A stretch of 64,000 nucleotides of DNA from Agarivorans aestuarii. GTDB lineage: Bacteria; Pseudomonadota; Gammaproteobacteria; Enterobacterales; Celerinatantimonadaceae. Shown piece after piece: positions 27,856 through 36,166 of the stretch. The DNA is taken from positions 1,558,501 to 1,622,500 of the forward strand of contig NZ_AP023033.1 of the NCBI RefSeq assembly GCF_019670125.1. Direction: 5' to 3'. Under the pieces are notes generated by a model. That model did no database searches and was not told where the DNA came from. It saw only the letters and a list, made by a program, of their open reading frames with translations. The translations under genes were made by a program, and so were the position numbers. Numbering within the stretch: the first letter of the stretch is position 1; every line of letters starts with the position of its first letter.

Positions 27856-29196
27856 ATGGAAAAAGCTCAGTTTACAGTTCAGCAAGGTTGGCCAGAACAT
27901 CACCGGAAGACGGTGGCAGCCTTGTACGAACAAGCCTTTGGCCAAAAGTTTCGCTTGGCGGTTCCCAATCAACAGCAGCGTATCGCGCTGTTGGCCCAGT
28001 CTTTTAAGCCGGAATATGCACTGTCGGTAATCGATCAAGGATGTTTAGTTGCGGTGGCGGGTTTTCAAACCCCTAAAGCAGGGTTTACCAGCGGAATTGG
28101 CTGGCAAGGTTTGGTTGATTTGTTGGGCTATGTAAAAGGCGCTTGGGCAGCTTTAGTATTTAGCTTGTTTGAACGTAAACCAAGTCAGCACACTATGGTG
28201 ATGGACGGCATCGCAGTGGCAGAAGAATACCGGGGTAAGGGTTTAGGTTCTATGCTGTTAGACGGCATTATTCACCAAGCGCAAGTGCAGGGGTTTTCTA
28301 AGGTGCGCTTAGATGTCATCGACAGTAATCCAAGAGCCAAAAAGCTTTACCTTGCTAAAGGCTTTAAACAAGTAAAACGAGAGTATTATCCCTATCTAAA
28401 CTGGTTGCTTGGGTTTAGTGGCTCAAGCACTTTAGAGTACTCAATTCACCCACAACTTTCTCAGCAGCAAAGCGCTAACTTAAAGGCTAAATCTATGCCT
28501 CAAAAACCTGCTATGTATTCTACTTATGCCAAAGAATACGATGTGGCTATTCAAGACAACATTTACAACGCGCATTACGAACGCCCTTCTTTGCAAGCCA
28601 TGTTAGGTGAAATGGCGGGTAAAACAGTGCTCGATTTAGGCTGTGGCTCAGGCGTGTATGCAGAGTATTTATTAACTAAGGGCGCTAAAGTAACGGCGAT
28701 TGACAGTTCAAGTGAGATGGTGGCCTTGGTAAAGCAAAAATTGGCTACTCAGTTAAAGGTGTATCAGCAAGATTTAGCCTCGGGATTGCCAGAGGAAGCG
28801 GATGCCAGTTATGACTTAGTGATCTGCCCTTTAATGCTGCATTATCTGCAAGATCTAAATCCGCTATTTGCAGATGTGAAGCGCGTACTAAAGGGTGGTG
28901 GTAGCTTTGTGTTTTCTACTCATCATCCGATGGTAGATATTGAAGCGAGCCCCAGTGGTAACTATTTTGCAACCGAGCAAGTAACAGAAATGTGGGATAC
29001 GGTTGGCAAACCAGTTGAGGTGAGCTTTTACCGCAGGCCGCTCTCTGCTTTGATAGCCGCGCTTACCGATCATGAAATGGTGATTACCGAGTTAAGTGAA
29101 GGTAAACCTAGTGAAGCACTAAAAACAATCTCACCGGAGCAATACCAACGTTTAAGTAAGCACCCCCAATTTTTGTTTATTAAGGCGCTTGCTTAA
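27856..29196 (+). CDS. GNAT acetyltransferase fused to a class I SAM methyltransferase
   Basis: A 446-residue two-domain protein. Residues about 10-195 are a GNAT domain (MDGIAVAEEYRGKGLGSMLLDG motif A; SNPRAKKLYLAKGF motif B). Residues about 214-446 are a Rossmann methyltransferase (TVLDLGCGSGVYAEYL motif I, TAIDSSSEM motif II, LVICPLMLHYL motif IV). Both active motifs look intact. The joint is notable: an in-frame ATG at 28495 has AAAGG eight bases before it, exactly where a separate methyltransferase would begin. The fusion may be recent, or the methyltransferase may also be made alone. Substrates unknown. Confidence 0.85.
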   Translation: MEKAQFTVQQGWPEHHRKTVAALYEQAFGQKFRLAVPNQQQRIALLAQSFKPEYALSVIDQGCLVAVAGFQTPKAGFTSGIGWQGLVDLLGYVKGAWAALVFSLFERKPSQHTMVMDGIAVAEEYRGKGLGSMLLDGIIHQAQVQGFSKVRLDVIDSNPRAKKLYLAKGFKQVKREYYPYLNWLLGFSGSSTLEYSIHPQLSQQQSANLKAKSMPQKPAMYSTYAKEYDVAIQDNIYNAHYERPSLQAMLGEMAGKTVLDLGCGSGVYAEYLLTKGAKVTAIDSSSEMVALVKQKLATQLKVYQQDLASGLPEEADASYDLVICPLMLHYLQDLNPLFADVKRVLKGGGSFVFSTHHPMVDIEASPSGNYFATEQVTEMWDTVGKPVEVSFYRRPLSALIAALTDHEMVITELSEGKPSEALKTISPEQYQRLSKHPQFLFIKALA

Positions 29197-29313
29197 TTAC
29201 ACCGAACACAATAGTTAATGTTTAGGCTTTCCGCTCTGCTGGTTTAAATCTATTACTTTTATAGTTTGAGTGCATAACACAACTTATAAAGCGATAACAG
29301 TAAGGGAAAGACC

Positions 29314-29595
29314 ATGAGATACAACCTACTCAGCATAGTGCTCGTTGCCACCGTGGCGGCCTGCACATCTGTTCGTTAGCCAGAGCCAGATCCTGTTGCG
29401 GAAAATAGGGCTAATGACCCCAAGGCGTATAAAGAACAGATTGAAATTAAGCCTCCAAGTAGCAGTCTGCCAGAGCATTGGTGGGAAAGCGCTGTGTTCT
29501 ATGAAGTGTTTGTGCGTGCTTACTATGACTCTTCCGGTGACGGGCACGGAGATATCCAAGGTTTAAATGCAAAAGCTTACTTCAAGTTACTTTAA
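29314..29595 (+). pseudogene. Remnant of a lipoprotein alpha-amylase (GH13), nonsense and truncated
   Basis: From ATG 29314 (AAGGGA upstream) the frame encodes a lipoprotein signal (SIVLVATVAAC), hits TAG at 29377-29379, then continues in the same frame with [29 protein letters not shown], the unmistakable first beta-strand region of GH13 alpha-amylases, before ending at TAA 29593. Only about 90 of the expected 550 or so residues remain and no catalytic region follows. It is a decayed gene. The intact amylase at 39613 is of a different, non-lipoprotein type, so this is not a duplicate of it. Confidence 0.85.
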
Positions 29596-29692
29596 GGCTA
29601 GGTGGCTGATGGTTAAATAAATATCCATTTTTTGCTGGCTGCTATTTGAGGATATGTACGCATCAGATCTAAACGCTTGGTTGATCTTATTG

Positions 29693-30382
29693 TTAATCAA
29701 AAAATAAGCTTGCTAGGTCTGGCGTGGCCTCAAGTTTGTTGTCTAAATTAATATTGGCTTTAATGTGGTGAATATGTTGTTGCATTAATTGAGCTGCGGC
29801 ATCTTCATCGCCTTGTTGTATTGCTTCAATTATGCGCTGATGCTCATCGTCTCGGCAGTTATTCATGCCCGCTGAACCAAACATTCCAATAATTAGCGAA
29901 GATTGGGTAACCAGATCTTTAACCAAGTTTAGCATCACTTGATTATCTGCCATTTGAGCAAGACCAATATGAAACTGGCCAGATAAATGAATCGCTTTAC
30001 GCCTATCGCCTTGTTGATGAGCGATGAACTCTTGCTTCAGTAAGTTCTCTAAACTGTTGATGCTTTGTTTACTTGAGCGTTGAATCGCTAAACGAATGAT
30101 GGTGGGCTCTAACGCTAAGCGAGTCTCAAAAACGTCTTTGGCTTGTTTAGCTGTAGGGCTAGCGACAAAGGCTCCTTTGTTGGGTTGTAAAACAACAAGC
30201 TGCCTATTTGCCAAGGTTAAGAGAGCCCTACGCACTTTCATGCGGCTAATATCGAAAGCTTTGCATAAGTCTGATTCAGACAATTTGGTACCGGGCGATA
30301 GCCGTTGATCAATAATGGCTTCGTAGATTTTTTCTACGATCATGGTTTCTTCAGCTGTTTCTGACATTTTCTTGCTGTCCAT
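29693..30382 (-). CDS. FCD-domain GntR-family regulator
   Basis: A 229-residue regulator: N-terminal winged helix (LSPGTKLSESDLCKAFDISRMKVRRALLTLANRQLVVLQPNKGAFV, residues 28-72) and an all-helical FCD domain with the metal-site residues expected in this class (FETRLALEPTI, FHIGLAQM, and the closing MQQHIHHIKAN). It is divergent from the ABC transporter/racemase operon, with three palindromes in the gap, so it most likely controls that operon and itself. Ligand unknown; for FCD regulators it is usually a small organic acid or amide that the operon imports. Confidence 0.88.
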   Translation of the reverse strand: MDSKKMSETAEETMIVEKIYEAIIDQRLSPGTKLSESDLCKAFDISRMKVRRALLTLANRQLVVLQPNKGAFVASPTAKQAKDVFETRLALEPTIIRLAIQRSSKQSINSLENLLKQEFIAHQQGDRRKAIHLSGQFHIGLAQMADNQVMLNLVKDLVTQSSLIIGMFGSAGMNNCRDDEHQRIIEAIQQGDEDAAAQLMQQHIHHIKANINLDNKLEATPDLASLFFD

Positions 30383-30725
30383 CGAGATATTTAACCTTCC
30401 TTTGCTGGCAAGCAGTGCCGCATTTTAAGTCACATTGCACCATATTCAATCAATTTTAAGTGATTTTTATAACTTCTAGCTCATTGACACTCAACACCTA
30501 GCAAAAATGAGTCTTGCATAAACCCCATAGAATAAGGCCTTTGTGGCTAGTTTAACAATTACTGTAAACGTTTCTGGAGTATGGCATACAGCTTGCTTGT
30601 TAACAATCGTCGGTTGTTATTGTTAACAATTATTCTTTTATTGTTATCAATGTGATGAGTCATAGTAGTCAGTTAACTTTTGTTTAGATTGAAACGTTAT
30701 TGTGAGCCATAAAGGAGGCCATACA
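30383..30725. promoter_or_regulatory. Divergent promoter region with three TTGTTAnCAA operators
   Basis: Between the GntR gene and the ABC operon lie TTGTTAACAA (30597-30606), ATTGTTAACAAT (30619-30630, a perfect 12-bp palindrome) and TTGTTATCAA (30641-30650). Their centres are 23 and 21 bases apart, about two helical turns, so they fall on one DNA face. The shape fits the TnGTnnnACnA consensus of FCD-type GntR proteins. Binding by the adjacent regulator is inference. Confidence 0.7.
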
Positions 30726-31913
30726 ATGAAACATCGAAATATTATTAAACATGCTTTAATGGCAAGTGTAATGAGTGCGAGTATCAGCACTTTTGCGTTT
30801 GCGGCTAACCCTGTATTAAAAGTTGGATTTGTAGGGGTGACTTCTGGCCCTGCTGCCGCTTGGGGGATTTCAAACCAACGCTCTATGGAAACGCGTGCTG
30901 AGTGGATAAACGAAATCGGTGGTGTAACCATTGGTGATACTACTTATGATATTGAAATTGTAGCTTTCGATGACCAAAAAGATCCGAAACGTGCCATAGC
31001 GGGTATGGAGAAAATGGCTCAAGAAGGTATTCACTATGTGGTGGGGCCTAACGTTGATGATGGTGCAGCGGCAGTAAGGCCAGTCGCTGAGCAAAAAGGC
31101 ATTATGTATTTTCCCTATGCTTTTCCGAAAAGCTTATACACCAAACCTGCTTCCAATGCAGTGTTGGGAATGGTGGCGAATTATCAATCTGGGCCTGCTA
31201 TCTATGAGTACTTCATGAAGCAGGAGGGGGTGAAAAAAGTTGCTTTTGTCGCTGCCAATGAGTCTGATCCATTGAGCCAAAGAGATGGTGGAGTTGCTGC
31301 GGCAACTAAGCTCGGTTTAGAGGTGGTTTCAAGCAATGTAACTTATCAAGTTGATACGACGGATTTTACACCCGTGTTGCTGCCTGTGATTAAGTCTCGT
31401 CCTGAGTTACTGGTGTTATCAGGAGTTTCTCCAGCTAATGCTCCCCAGTTGATTCGTTCAGCTAGGGAGCTTGGATTTACAGGCTTTATTTCTACTGAAA
31501 CCGCGCAAGATGCAAATGTACTAAAAGAAGGCGCAGGTAGTTTAGCAAATGGATTTGTATCGGTTGGCGGCGCTTCTACGCCAGAATTAGCTTCCGACAT
31601 GATGCAAGAATTTGTTGAGCGATATACCAAAAAATTTGGTGAGTATAACGATGAGTCCAATACCAAGGTTTATGCACTTGAGTACATTATTGAGACCCTT
31701 AAAGCTAACCCTTCAGCTATTTCAGATGTTACCGAATTTCAGAAAACGATGGATAGTTTTGAAGCGCCAAACCCTTATATGGTTGGTGAAGCAAAATTAA
31801 GTTACGTAGGCACATCTTCTTTCGGTCAGAAGCGCCAAGTCGCAGTGCCATTGGTCGTGAACGTTTATAAAGACGGTAAGTTTGAAACTCTGTTTGTAGC
31901 AACCGTTGATTAG
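30726..31913 (+). CDS. Branched-chain-type ABC transporter substrate-binding protein
   Basis: A 395-residue periplasmic protein of the LivK/amide-binding family (peripla_BP type I) with a signal peptide ending AFA before ANPVLKVGFVGVTSGPAAAWG. The fold signature DPKRAIAGMEKMAQEGIHYVVGP is typical. I use ATG 30726, preceded by AAAGGAGG, over an in-frame GTG-type codon at 30702. The true ligand is not readable. The racemase at the end of the operon suggests a hydantoin, ureide or amino-acid derivative rather than leucine. First gene of the operon. Confidence 0.9.
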   Translation: MKHRNIIKHALMASVMSASISTFAFAANPVLKVGFVGVTSGPAAAWGISNQRSMETRAEWINEIGGVTIGDTTYDIEIVAFDDQKDPKRAIAGMEKMAQEGIHYVVGPNVDDGAAAVRPVAEQKGIMYFPYAFPKSLYTKPASNAVLGMVANYQSGPAIYEYFMKQEGVKKVAFVAANESDPLSQRDGGVAAATKLGLEVVSSNVTYQVDTTDFTPVLLPVIKSRPELLVLSGVSPANAPQLIRSARELGFTGFISTETAQDANVLKEGAGSLANGFVSVGGASTPELASDMMQEFVERYTKKFGEYNDESNTKVYALEYIIETLKANPSAISDVTEFQKTMDSFEAPNPYMVGEAKLSYVGTSSFGQKRQVAVPLVVNVYKDGKFETLFVATVD

Positions 31914-31989
31914 TTTCGTTGTCAGCAGTAGCTAGAGCCAATGCTTATCATTTTTTAAGTATTGGCTCGCGTATTAGCAAGGAGGCATG

Positions 31990-32859
31990 ATGGAACAGAT
32001 TATTGTAAATGGGCTCTATTTAGGGGCGCAGTATGCGCTAATTGCACTGGGCTTAACACTTATATTTTCTTTGATGAATGTGCTTAATTTTGCTCATGGG
32101 CAAATGTACGTATTAGGTGGGTTTGTTACCTATACAGTGGTGGTTCAATTTGAACTCCCATTTCTAGTGGGATTGGGGCTTTCAGCGGTAATTTTGGCGG
32201 TAGTGGGTGGCTTAATCGAAAAGTACTTGTTCAGGCCAGTTATCAAAAAGTCAAAAAGAGACGAGAGTTCAATGTTGTTGGCGGCAGGTATCGCCTTTTT
32301 CCTTGATTCTATTATTTTGCTGGTTTTTGGCGAAAAACAGCGTGGAGTACCCAAAATAATCGATGGGGTATTTAATTGGGACTTTCGAATCATCATGCCT
32401 TACGACCGCATTGTGATAGGCCTTATCGCTGTTGCTATGATTATCGGTTTTATTGTGTTTATGCAGTATTCCAAACTTGGTCGAGCCATGCGTGCATTAG
32501 CTCAAGATAAGGTTGCTGCACAACTAATGGGGGTGAATGTAGATCGCTATCAAATGATTGGCTTTGCTTTAGGTGCGAGTTTGGCCGGGGTAGTTGGCGG
32601 TTTATTGGTTACTATCACAGGAATCAATCTTGGTATGGGAGGGCCGGCTTCAATTAAGGCATTTATGATGATCATGATTGGTGGTGCAGGGGTTATCTCA
32701 GGCGCTATTGCGGGTGGATTTATCCTGGGGATGCTCGAAAGTGTAGGTTTATCGGTATTGTCTCAATATGGAGATATTACTTACCTTGTCATTTTTGTTT
32801 CATTAATGATTTTTTTAGCCATACGTCCACAAGGGCTTATGGGTAAACCATGGGGCTAA
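31990..32859 (+). CDS. LivH-type ABC transporter permease
   Basis: A 289-residue branched-chain-type permease: IVNGLYLGAQYALIALGLTLIFSLMNVLNFAHGQ is the classic LivH N terminus, and GRAMRALAQDKVAAQLMGVNV is the cytoplasmic loop that contacts the ATPase. About eight membrane segments. Two ATGs occur in tandem (31987, 31990); the second has better spacing from AAGGAGG. It overlaps the next permease gene. Confidence 0.92.
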   Translation: MEQIIVNGLYLGAQYALIALGLTLIFSLMNVLNFAHGQMYVLGGFVTYTVVVQFELPFLVGLGLSAVILAVVGGLIEKYLFRPVIKKSKRDESSMLLAAGIAFFLDSIILLVFGEKQRGVPKIIDGVFNWDFRIIMPYDRIVIGLIAVAMIIGFIVFMQYSKLGRAMRALAQDKVAAQLMGVNVDRYQMIGFALGASLAGVVGGLLVTITGINLGMGGPASIKAFMMIMIGGAGVISGAIAGGFILGMLESVGLSVLSQYGDITYLVIFVSLMIFLAIRPQGLMGKPWG

Positions 32860-32861
32860 AA

Positions 32862-33833
32862 ATGAATAAACATAATATTTTAGCTTGCCTTGCGTTTTTT
32901 GTGTCGGTCTATTTTGTGGTTCCACTGGCAATTGAAATCAGCGGTCGTAGCGATTTTTATTATACCCTTACCTCTGTAGCCTTACTGTCTATAGCTTCAG
33001 CCGGAGTATGGCTCACTTTCTATATTGGCAGGATAAACATTGGCCAGGGGGCATTTGCGTTGGCCGGTGGTTATGTATCAGCAATCCTGATCACCCAATA
33101 TCAACTAAATTTTTGGTTTACTTTACCGTTAGCTGGACTTTTTTGCGCATTGCTTTCAGTGGTTATCGGTTTACCCATTTTGCGCTTGCGCGGTGTGTAT
33201 TTTGCAATGGTAACCTTGGTATTAACTGAGGTTATGAGATTAACCGCTCTGGCATTGCCTATTACCCAAGGCGCTAAAGGCATCACTTCAATTCCATTAC
33301 CTGAAGCAGTTCAGCTTATGGGTGTAACAATTATCCCTGGTTTTGCTGAATTAGATAACCCGAAGATAGCGTTTTATATGATGTCGGTGTCGCTAATGAT
33401 AGCGGTTTTTGCTGTGACCTGGCGATTGGTTAATTCGCGTCTCGGGCACTTATGTCGCTCCTTGCAGCAAAACGAAGAGCTGTCGGCTTCTATTGGGGTT
33501 AATACCGCATATTTACGGATAGTTACTTATTCAATATCGTCATTTTTTGGTGGCATTGCTGGTGCAAGTTTTGTGGCAATTTCGCAATCAGTTTATCCAT
33601 CATCCTTCCAAGTGGCTGATAGTGTTAACTTTATGCTTAACTGCTTTTTAGGTGGCTTGGGTTATGTGTTTGGACCCATGTTAGGCACGTTAATGCTGTA
33701 TTTTGGTTGGGATTTATTGTTTACAGCCGGGAAATACCAAATGCTTATTTTCTCCAGCTTACTCATTTTGTTGATGTTGGTATTACCAAATGGGGTATTA
33801 AGCCTTATAGAACGTAAAAAGAGGCGCACATGA
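32862..33833 (+). CDS. LivM-type ABC transporter permease
   Basis: A 323-residue partner permease with the LivM hallmark RLRGVYFAMVTLVLTEVMRL and the coupling loop RLGHLCRSLQQNEELSASIGVN. About nine membrane segments. The frame also has an ATG at 32850 inside the livH-type gene; the ATG at 32862, just past that stop, is an equally possible start. Ends in a four-base ATGA overlap with the ATPase gene. Confidence 0.9.
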   Translation: MNKHNILACLAFFVSVYFVVPLAIEISGRSDFYYTLTSVALLSIASAGVWLTFYIGRINIGQGAFALAGGYVSAILITQYQLNFWFTLPLAGLFCALLSVVIGLPILRLRGVYFAMVTLVLTEVMRLTALALPITQGAKGITSIPLPEAVQLMGVTIIPGFAELDNPKIAFYMMSVSLMIAVFAVTWRLVNSRLGHLCRSLQQNEELSASIGVNTAYLRIVTYSISSFFGGIAGASFVAISQSVYPSSFQVADSVNFMLNCFLGGLGYVFGPMLGTLMLYFGWDLLFTAGKYQMLIFSSLLILLMLVLPNGVLSLIERKKRRT

Positions 33834-34612
33834 ATAAGCTATTAGAACTACGAGCTATTACCAAACGATTTGGTGGTTTAACGGCGGTTAACGAAGTTAG
33901 CTTTGACGTTGCGCAAGGTGAAATACTGTCTGTTATTGGGCCAAATGGCGCAGGTAAATCAACACTATTCCAATTGATATCTTCTTTTTTAAGTACCAGC
34001 AGTGGTGAAGTGCTGCTAAATGGCGAGCGTATCAATAACCTTTCTCCCCATATTGTGGCGCGTAAAGGGGTAGTTAGAACATTTCAGGAAACAACAGTGT
34101 TTCGTTCAATGACAGTAAAAGAAAACATTGTAGCGGCACACCACTTAAGGTCTAAGGCATCACTATTTGGTTTTTTCTTGGGTACTGCAGCGGCACGTGA
34201 AGACGAAAAAAGTTTTGGTAAGTCTGCCGATAGCATTATTGAGTTTTTGGACATGGGCAGTATTAGAGATGAACTGGCCTCCAATTTACCTCAAGGACAT
34301 TTGCGAGCATTAGGTATGGCAATAGGCTTGGCGACTGATCCTCTAGTGCTTTTGCTTGATGAGCCTTTCGCTGGGATGAATCATGATGAAACCATGAAAA
34401 TGGTTAATTTAGTTAAACGCTTAAGAGACGAGCGCAATGTGACTGTTCTGTTGGTTGAACATGATATGCCAGCCGTTATGAAAATTTCAGACCGCGTTGT
34501 AGTTATTAACTTTGGGCAAAAAATTGCTGAGGGTTCACCTTCAGAAATTCAAAATAATCCAAAAGTTATTGAAGCTTATTTAGGCTCTGAAGACGCCGCA
34601 ATTGGGATGTAA
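33830..34612 (+). CDS. LivG-type ABC transporter ATPase
   Basis: A 260-residue ATPase: Walker A GPNGAGKST (about residue 38), Walker B LVLLLDEPFAGMNHDE, D-loop and H-loop (LLVEHDMPAVM), and the VRTFQETTVFRSMTVKEN block of LivG proteins. The signature reads LPQGHLRALGMAIGLATDP instead of LSxGxxR: the family's LSGGQ-like segment is replaced by LPQGH, still compatible with LivG variants. Three bases separate it from the second ATPase. Confidence 0.92.
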   Translation: MNKLLELRAITKRFGGLTAVNEVSFDVAQGEILSVIGPNGAGKSTLFQLISSFLSTSSGEVLLNGERINNLSPHIVARKGVVRTFQETTVFRSMTVKENIVAAHHLRSKASLFGFFLGTAAAREDEKSFGKSADSIIEFLDMGSIRDELASNLPQGHLRALGMAIGLATDPLVLLLDEPFAGMNHDETMKMVNLVKRLRDERNVTVLLVEHDMPAVMKISDRVVVINFGQKIAEGSPSEIQNNPKVIEAYLGSEDAAIGM

Positions 34613-34615
34613 CTA

Positions 34616-35338
34616 ATGGAAGAAATACTTCGCTTTGAAAATGTAGAGCTTTATTACGATCATGTTTACGCTCTAAAAGGTGTGTCGATAAGTCTTAATA
34701 AGGGGGAAACAGTTGCTTTGATTGGGGCAAATGGCGCCGGTAAGTCTTCTATATTGCGGGCTATAACGGGCTTATCGAGTATCCATTCGGGCGCCATTTA
34801 CTATCAAGGGCAGCGCTTAGATGGCACATCCGCTGCAAATATTGTTAAAGATGGTATCGCGATGGTACCTGAAGGTCGGCGGATTTTTCCTCTAATGTCT
34901 ATTAAAGATAACTTACTTATGGGGGCGTTTACTCGTAGCGATAAAACCGACATAGCGAATACTTTAGACAGCGTATTAGAGCGCTTTCCTCGATTAAGGG
35001 AACGCTATCACCAGCAAGCAAGCACACTTTCAGGCGGCGAGCAGCAAATGATGGTGATTGGCAGGGCACTTATGGCCAAACCACAAGTTTTGTTGTTAGA
35101 TGAGCCAAGCTTGGGGATTGCCCCTAAATTAGTGCAAGACATCGCTCGCTCAATTGTTGCCATTTCACGAGACCAAGATGTTAGCGTGCTTTTGGTAGAA
35201 CAAAATAGCCGAATGGCCATGTCTATCTCTAAACGAACCTACGCCTTATCTACGGGAAAGGTTGTACTAGAAGGTGAGTCTGCCAGTTTAATAAATGATG
35301 AACGAATAAAAGCAGCTTATTTAGGTGGAGAAGTATGA
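34616..35338 (+). CDS. LivF-type ABC transporter ATPase
   Basis: A 240-residue ATPase with Walker A GANGAGKSS, the LivF hallmark IAMVPEGRRIFPLMSIKDNLLMGA, signature LSGGEQQMMVIGRALMAKP and Walker B VLLLDEPSLGIAPKL. Together with the LivG-type subunit it forms the ATPase heterodimer. Ends in an ATGA overlap with the racemase gene, binding that enzyme to the transporter in expression. Confidence 0.94.
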   Translation: MEEILRFENVELYYDHVYALKGVSISLNKGETVALIGANGAGKSSILRAITGLSSIHSGAIYYQGQRLDGTSAANIVKDGIAMVPEGRRIFPLMSIKDNLLMGAFTRSDKTDIANTLDSVLERFPRLRERYHQQASTLSGGEQQMMVIGRALMAKPQVLLLDEPSLGIAPKLVQDIARSIVAISRDQDVSVLLVEQNSRMAMSISKRTYALSTGKVVLEGESASLINDERIKAAYLGGEV

Positions 35339-36027
35339 ATATTTTGCTGGTGAACCCTAATACTTCTGCTGAAATGACTGACAAAATTGCCCAGTCTGCT
35401 AATGCAATAGCTAGTGAGGGCACAAAAGTAATTGCTAGGCATTCTTTGCAGGGGCCTGCTTCAATTGAAGGGTATTATGATGGCGCACTAAGTGTGCCTG
35501 GCATGTTAGCTGCAATCAAAAGTAGCCCGCCATACGATGCTATTATCATCGCTTGCTTTGATGATACAGGCCTTAACGCGGTACGTTGTTTAACAGACAA
35601 ACCCGTTATAGGTATTGGGGAAGCTGCTTACCATATGGCCTCGTTAATATCGAATAAGTTCTCTGTGGTGACAACTTTAGCCCGCTCGGTTCCTTTGCTA
35701 GAACAAAATGTATCTTTATATGGTTTAAGCAAAAAATGTATAAATGTGCGTGCTTCAGAGGTTGAAGTGTTAGCTTTAGAGAAGCACAACCCACAGGCGG
35801 TGGCCAAGATCTCTTTAGAAATAGAACAAGCAATTGCTATAGATAATGCTGAAGCTATCGTTCTGGGCTGTGCGGGCATGACTGACTTGGCGGCTAAACT
35901 GCAGAAAAAATATAATTTGCCTGTATTAGACGGGGTTAGCTGTGCTGTATCTTTAGCAGAGAGCCTAATTAAACTAGGACTAAAAACCTCTAAGCTTGGT
36001 GGGTATGCGCAAGCCGTTGAAAAGTGA
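35335..36027 (+). CDS. Hydantoin/Asp-Glu racemase family protein
   Basis: A 230-residue enzyme of the HyuE/allantoin-racemase family: start MNILLVNPNTSAEMTDKIA, first catalytic cysteine in IIIACFDDTGL (about residue 79), second in IVLGCAGMTDL (about 184). These two cysteines are the acid/base pair of cofactor-independent racemases. Co-translated with the ABC transporter (ATGA overlap), so it likely racemises the imported compound. Hydantoin, allantoin or an N-carbamoyl/amino-acid derivative are candidates; no hydantoinase is in the window. Confidence 0.88.
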   Translation: MNILLVNPNTSAEMTDKIAQSANAIASEGTKVIARHSLQGPASIEGYYDGALSVPGMLAAIKSSPPYDAIIIACFDDTGLNAVRCLTDKPVIGIGEAAYHMASLISNKFSVVTTLARSVPLLEQNVSLYGLSKKCINVRASEVEVLALEKHNPQAVAKISLEIEQAIAIDNAEAIVLGCAGMTDLAAKLQKKYNLPVLDGVSCAVSLAESLIKLGLKTSKLGGYAQAVEK

Positions 36028-36094
36028 AATTGGCGCCATAATTAAACCCACTTACATTACGCATTATTGTTTGGAGTTTAGCTGAGTAAACAAC

Positions 36095-36138
36095 TAGCGC
36101 AGAAACCTAGCGGAGCAAGTAGCTAGCGATCTGCGCTA
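36095..36138. terminator. Nested hairpin between convergent racemase and ycjF genes
   Basis: TAGCGCAGA pairs with TCTGCGCTA and, inside, CTAGC pairs with GCTAG around a 10-base loop. It sits in the 139-base gap between two converging genes, where it can end both transcripts. There is no long U-tract. Confidence 0.5.
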
Positions 36139-36166
36139 ATGATCTAAATCTTGCGGCCATGGTGGC

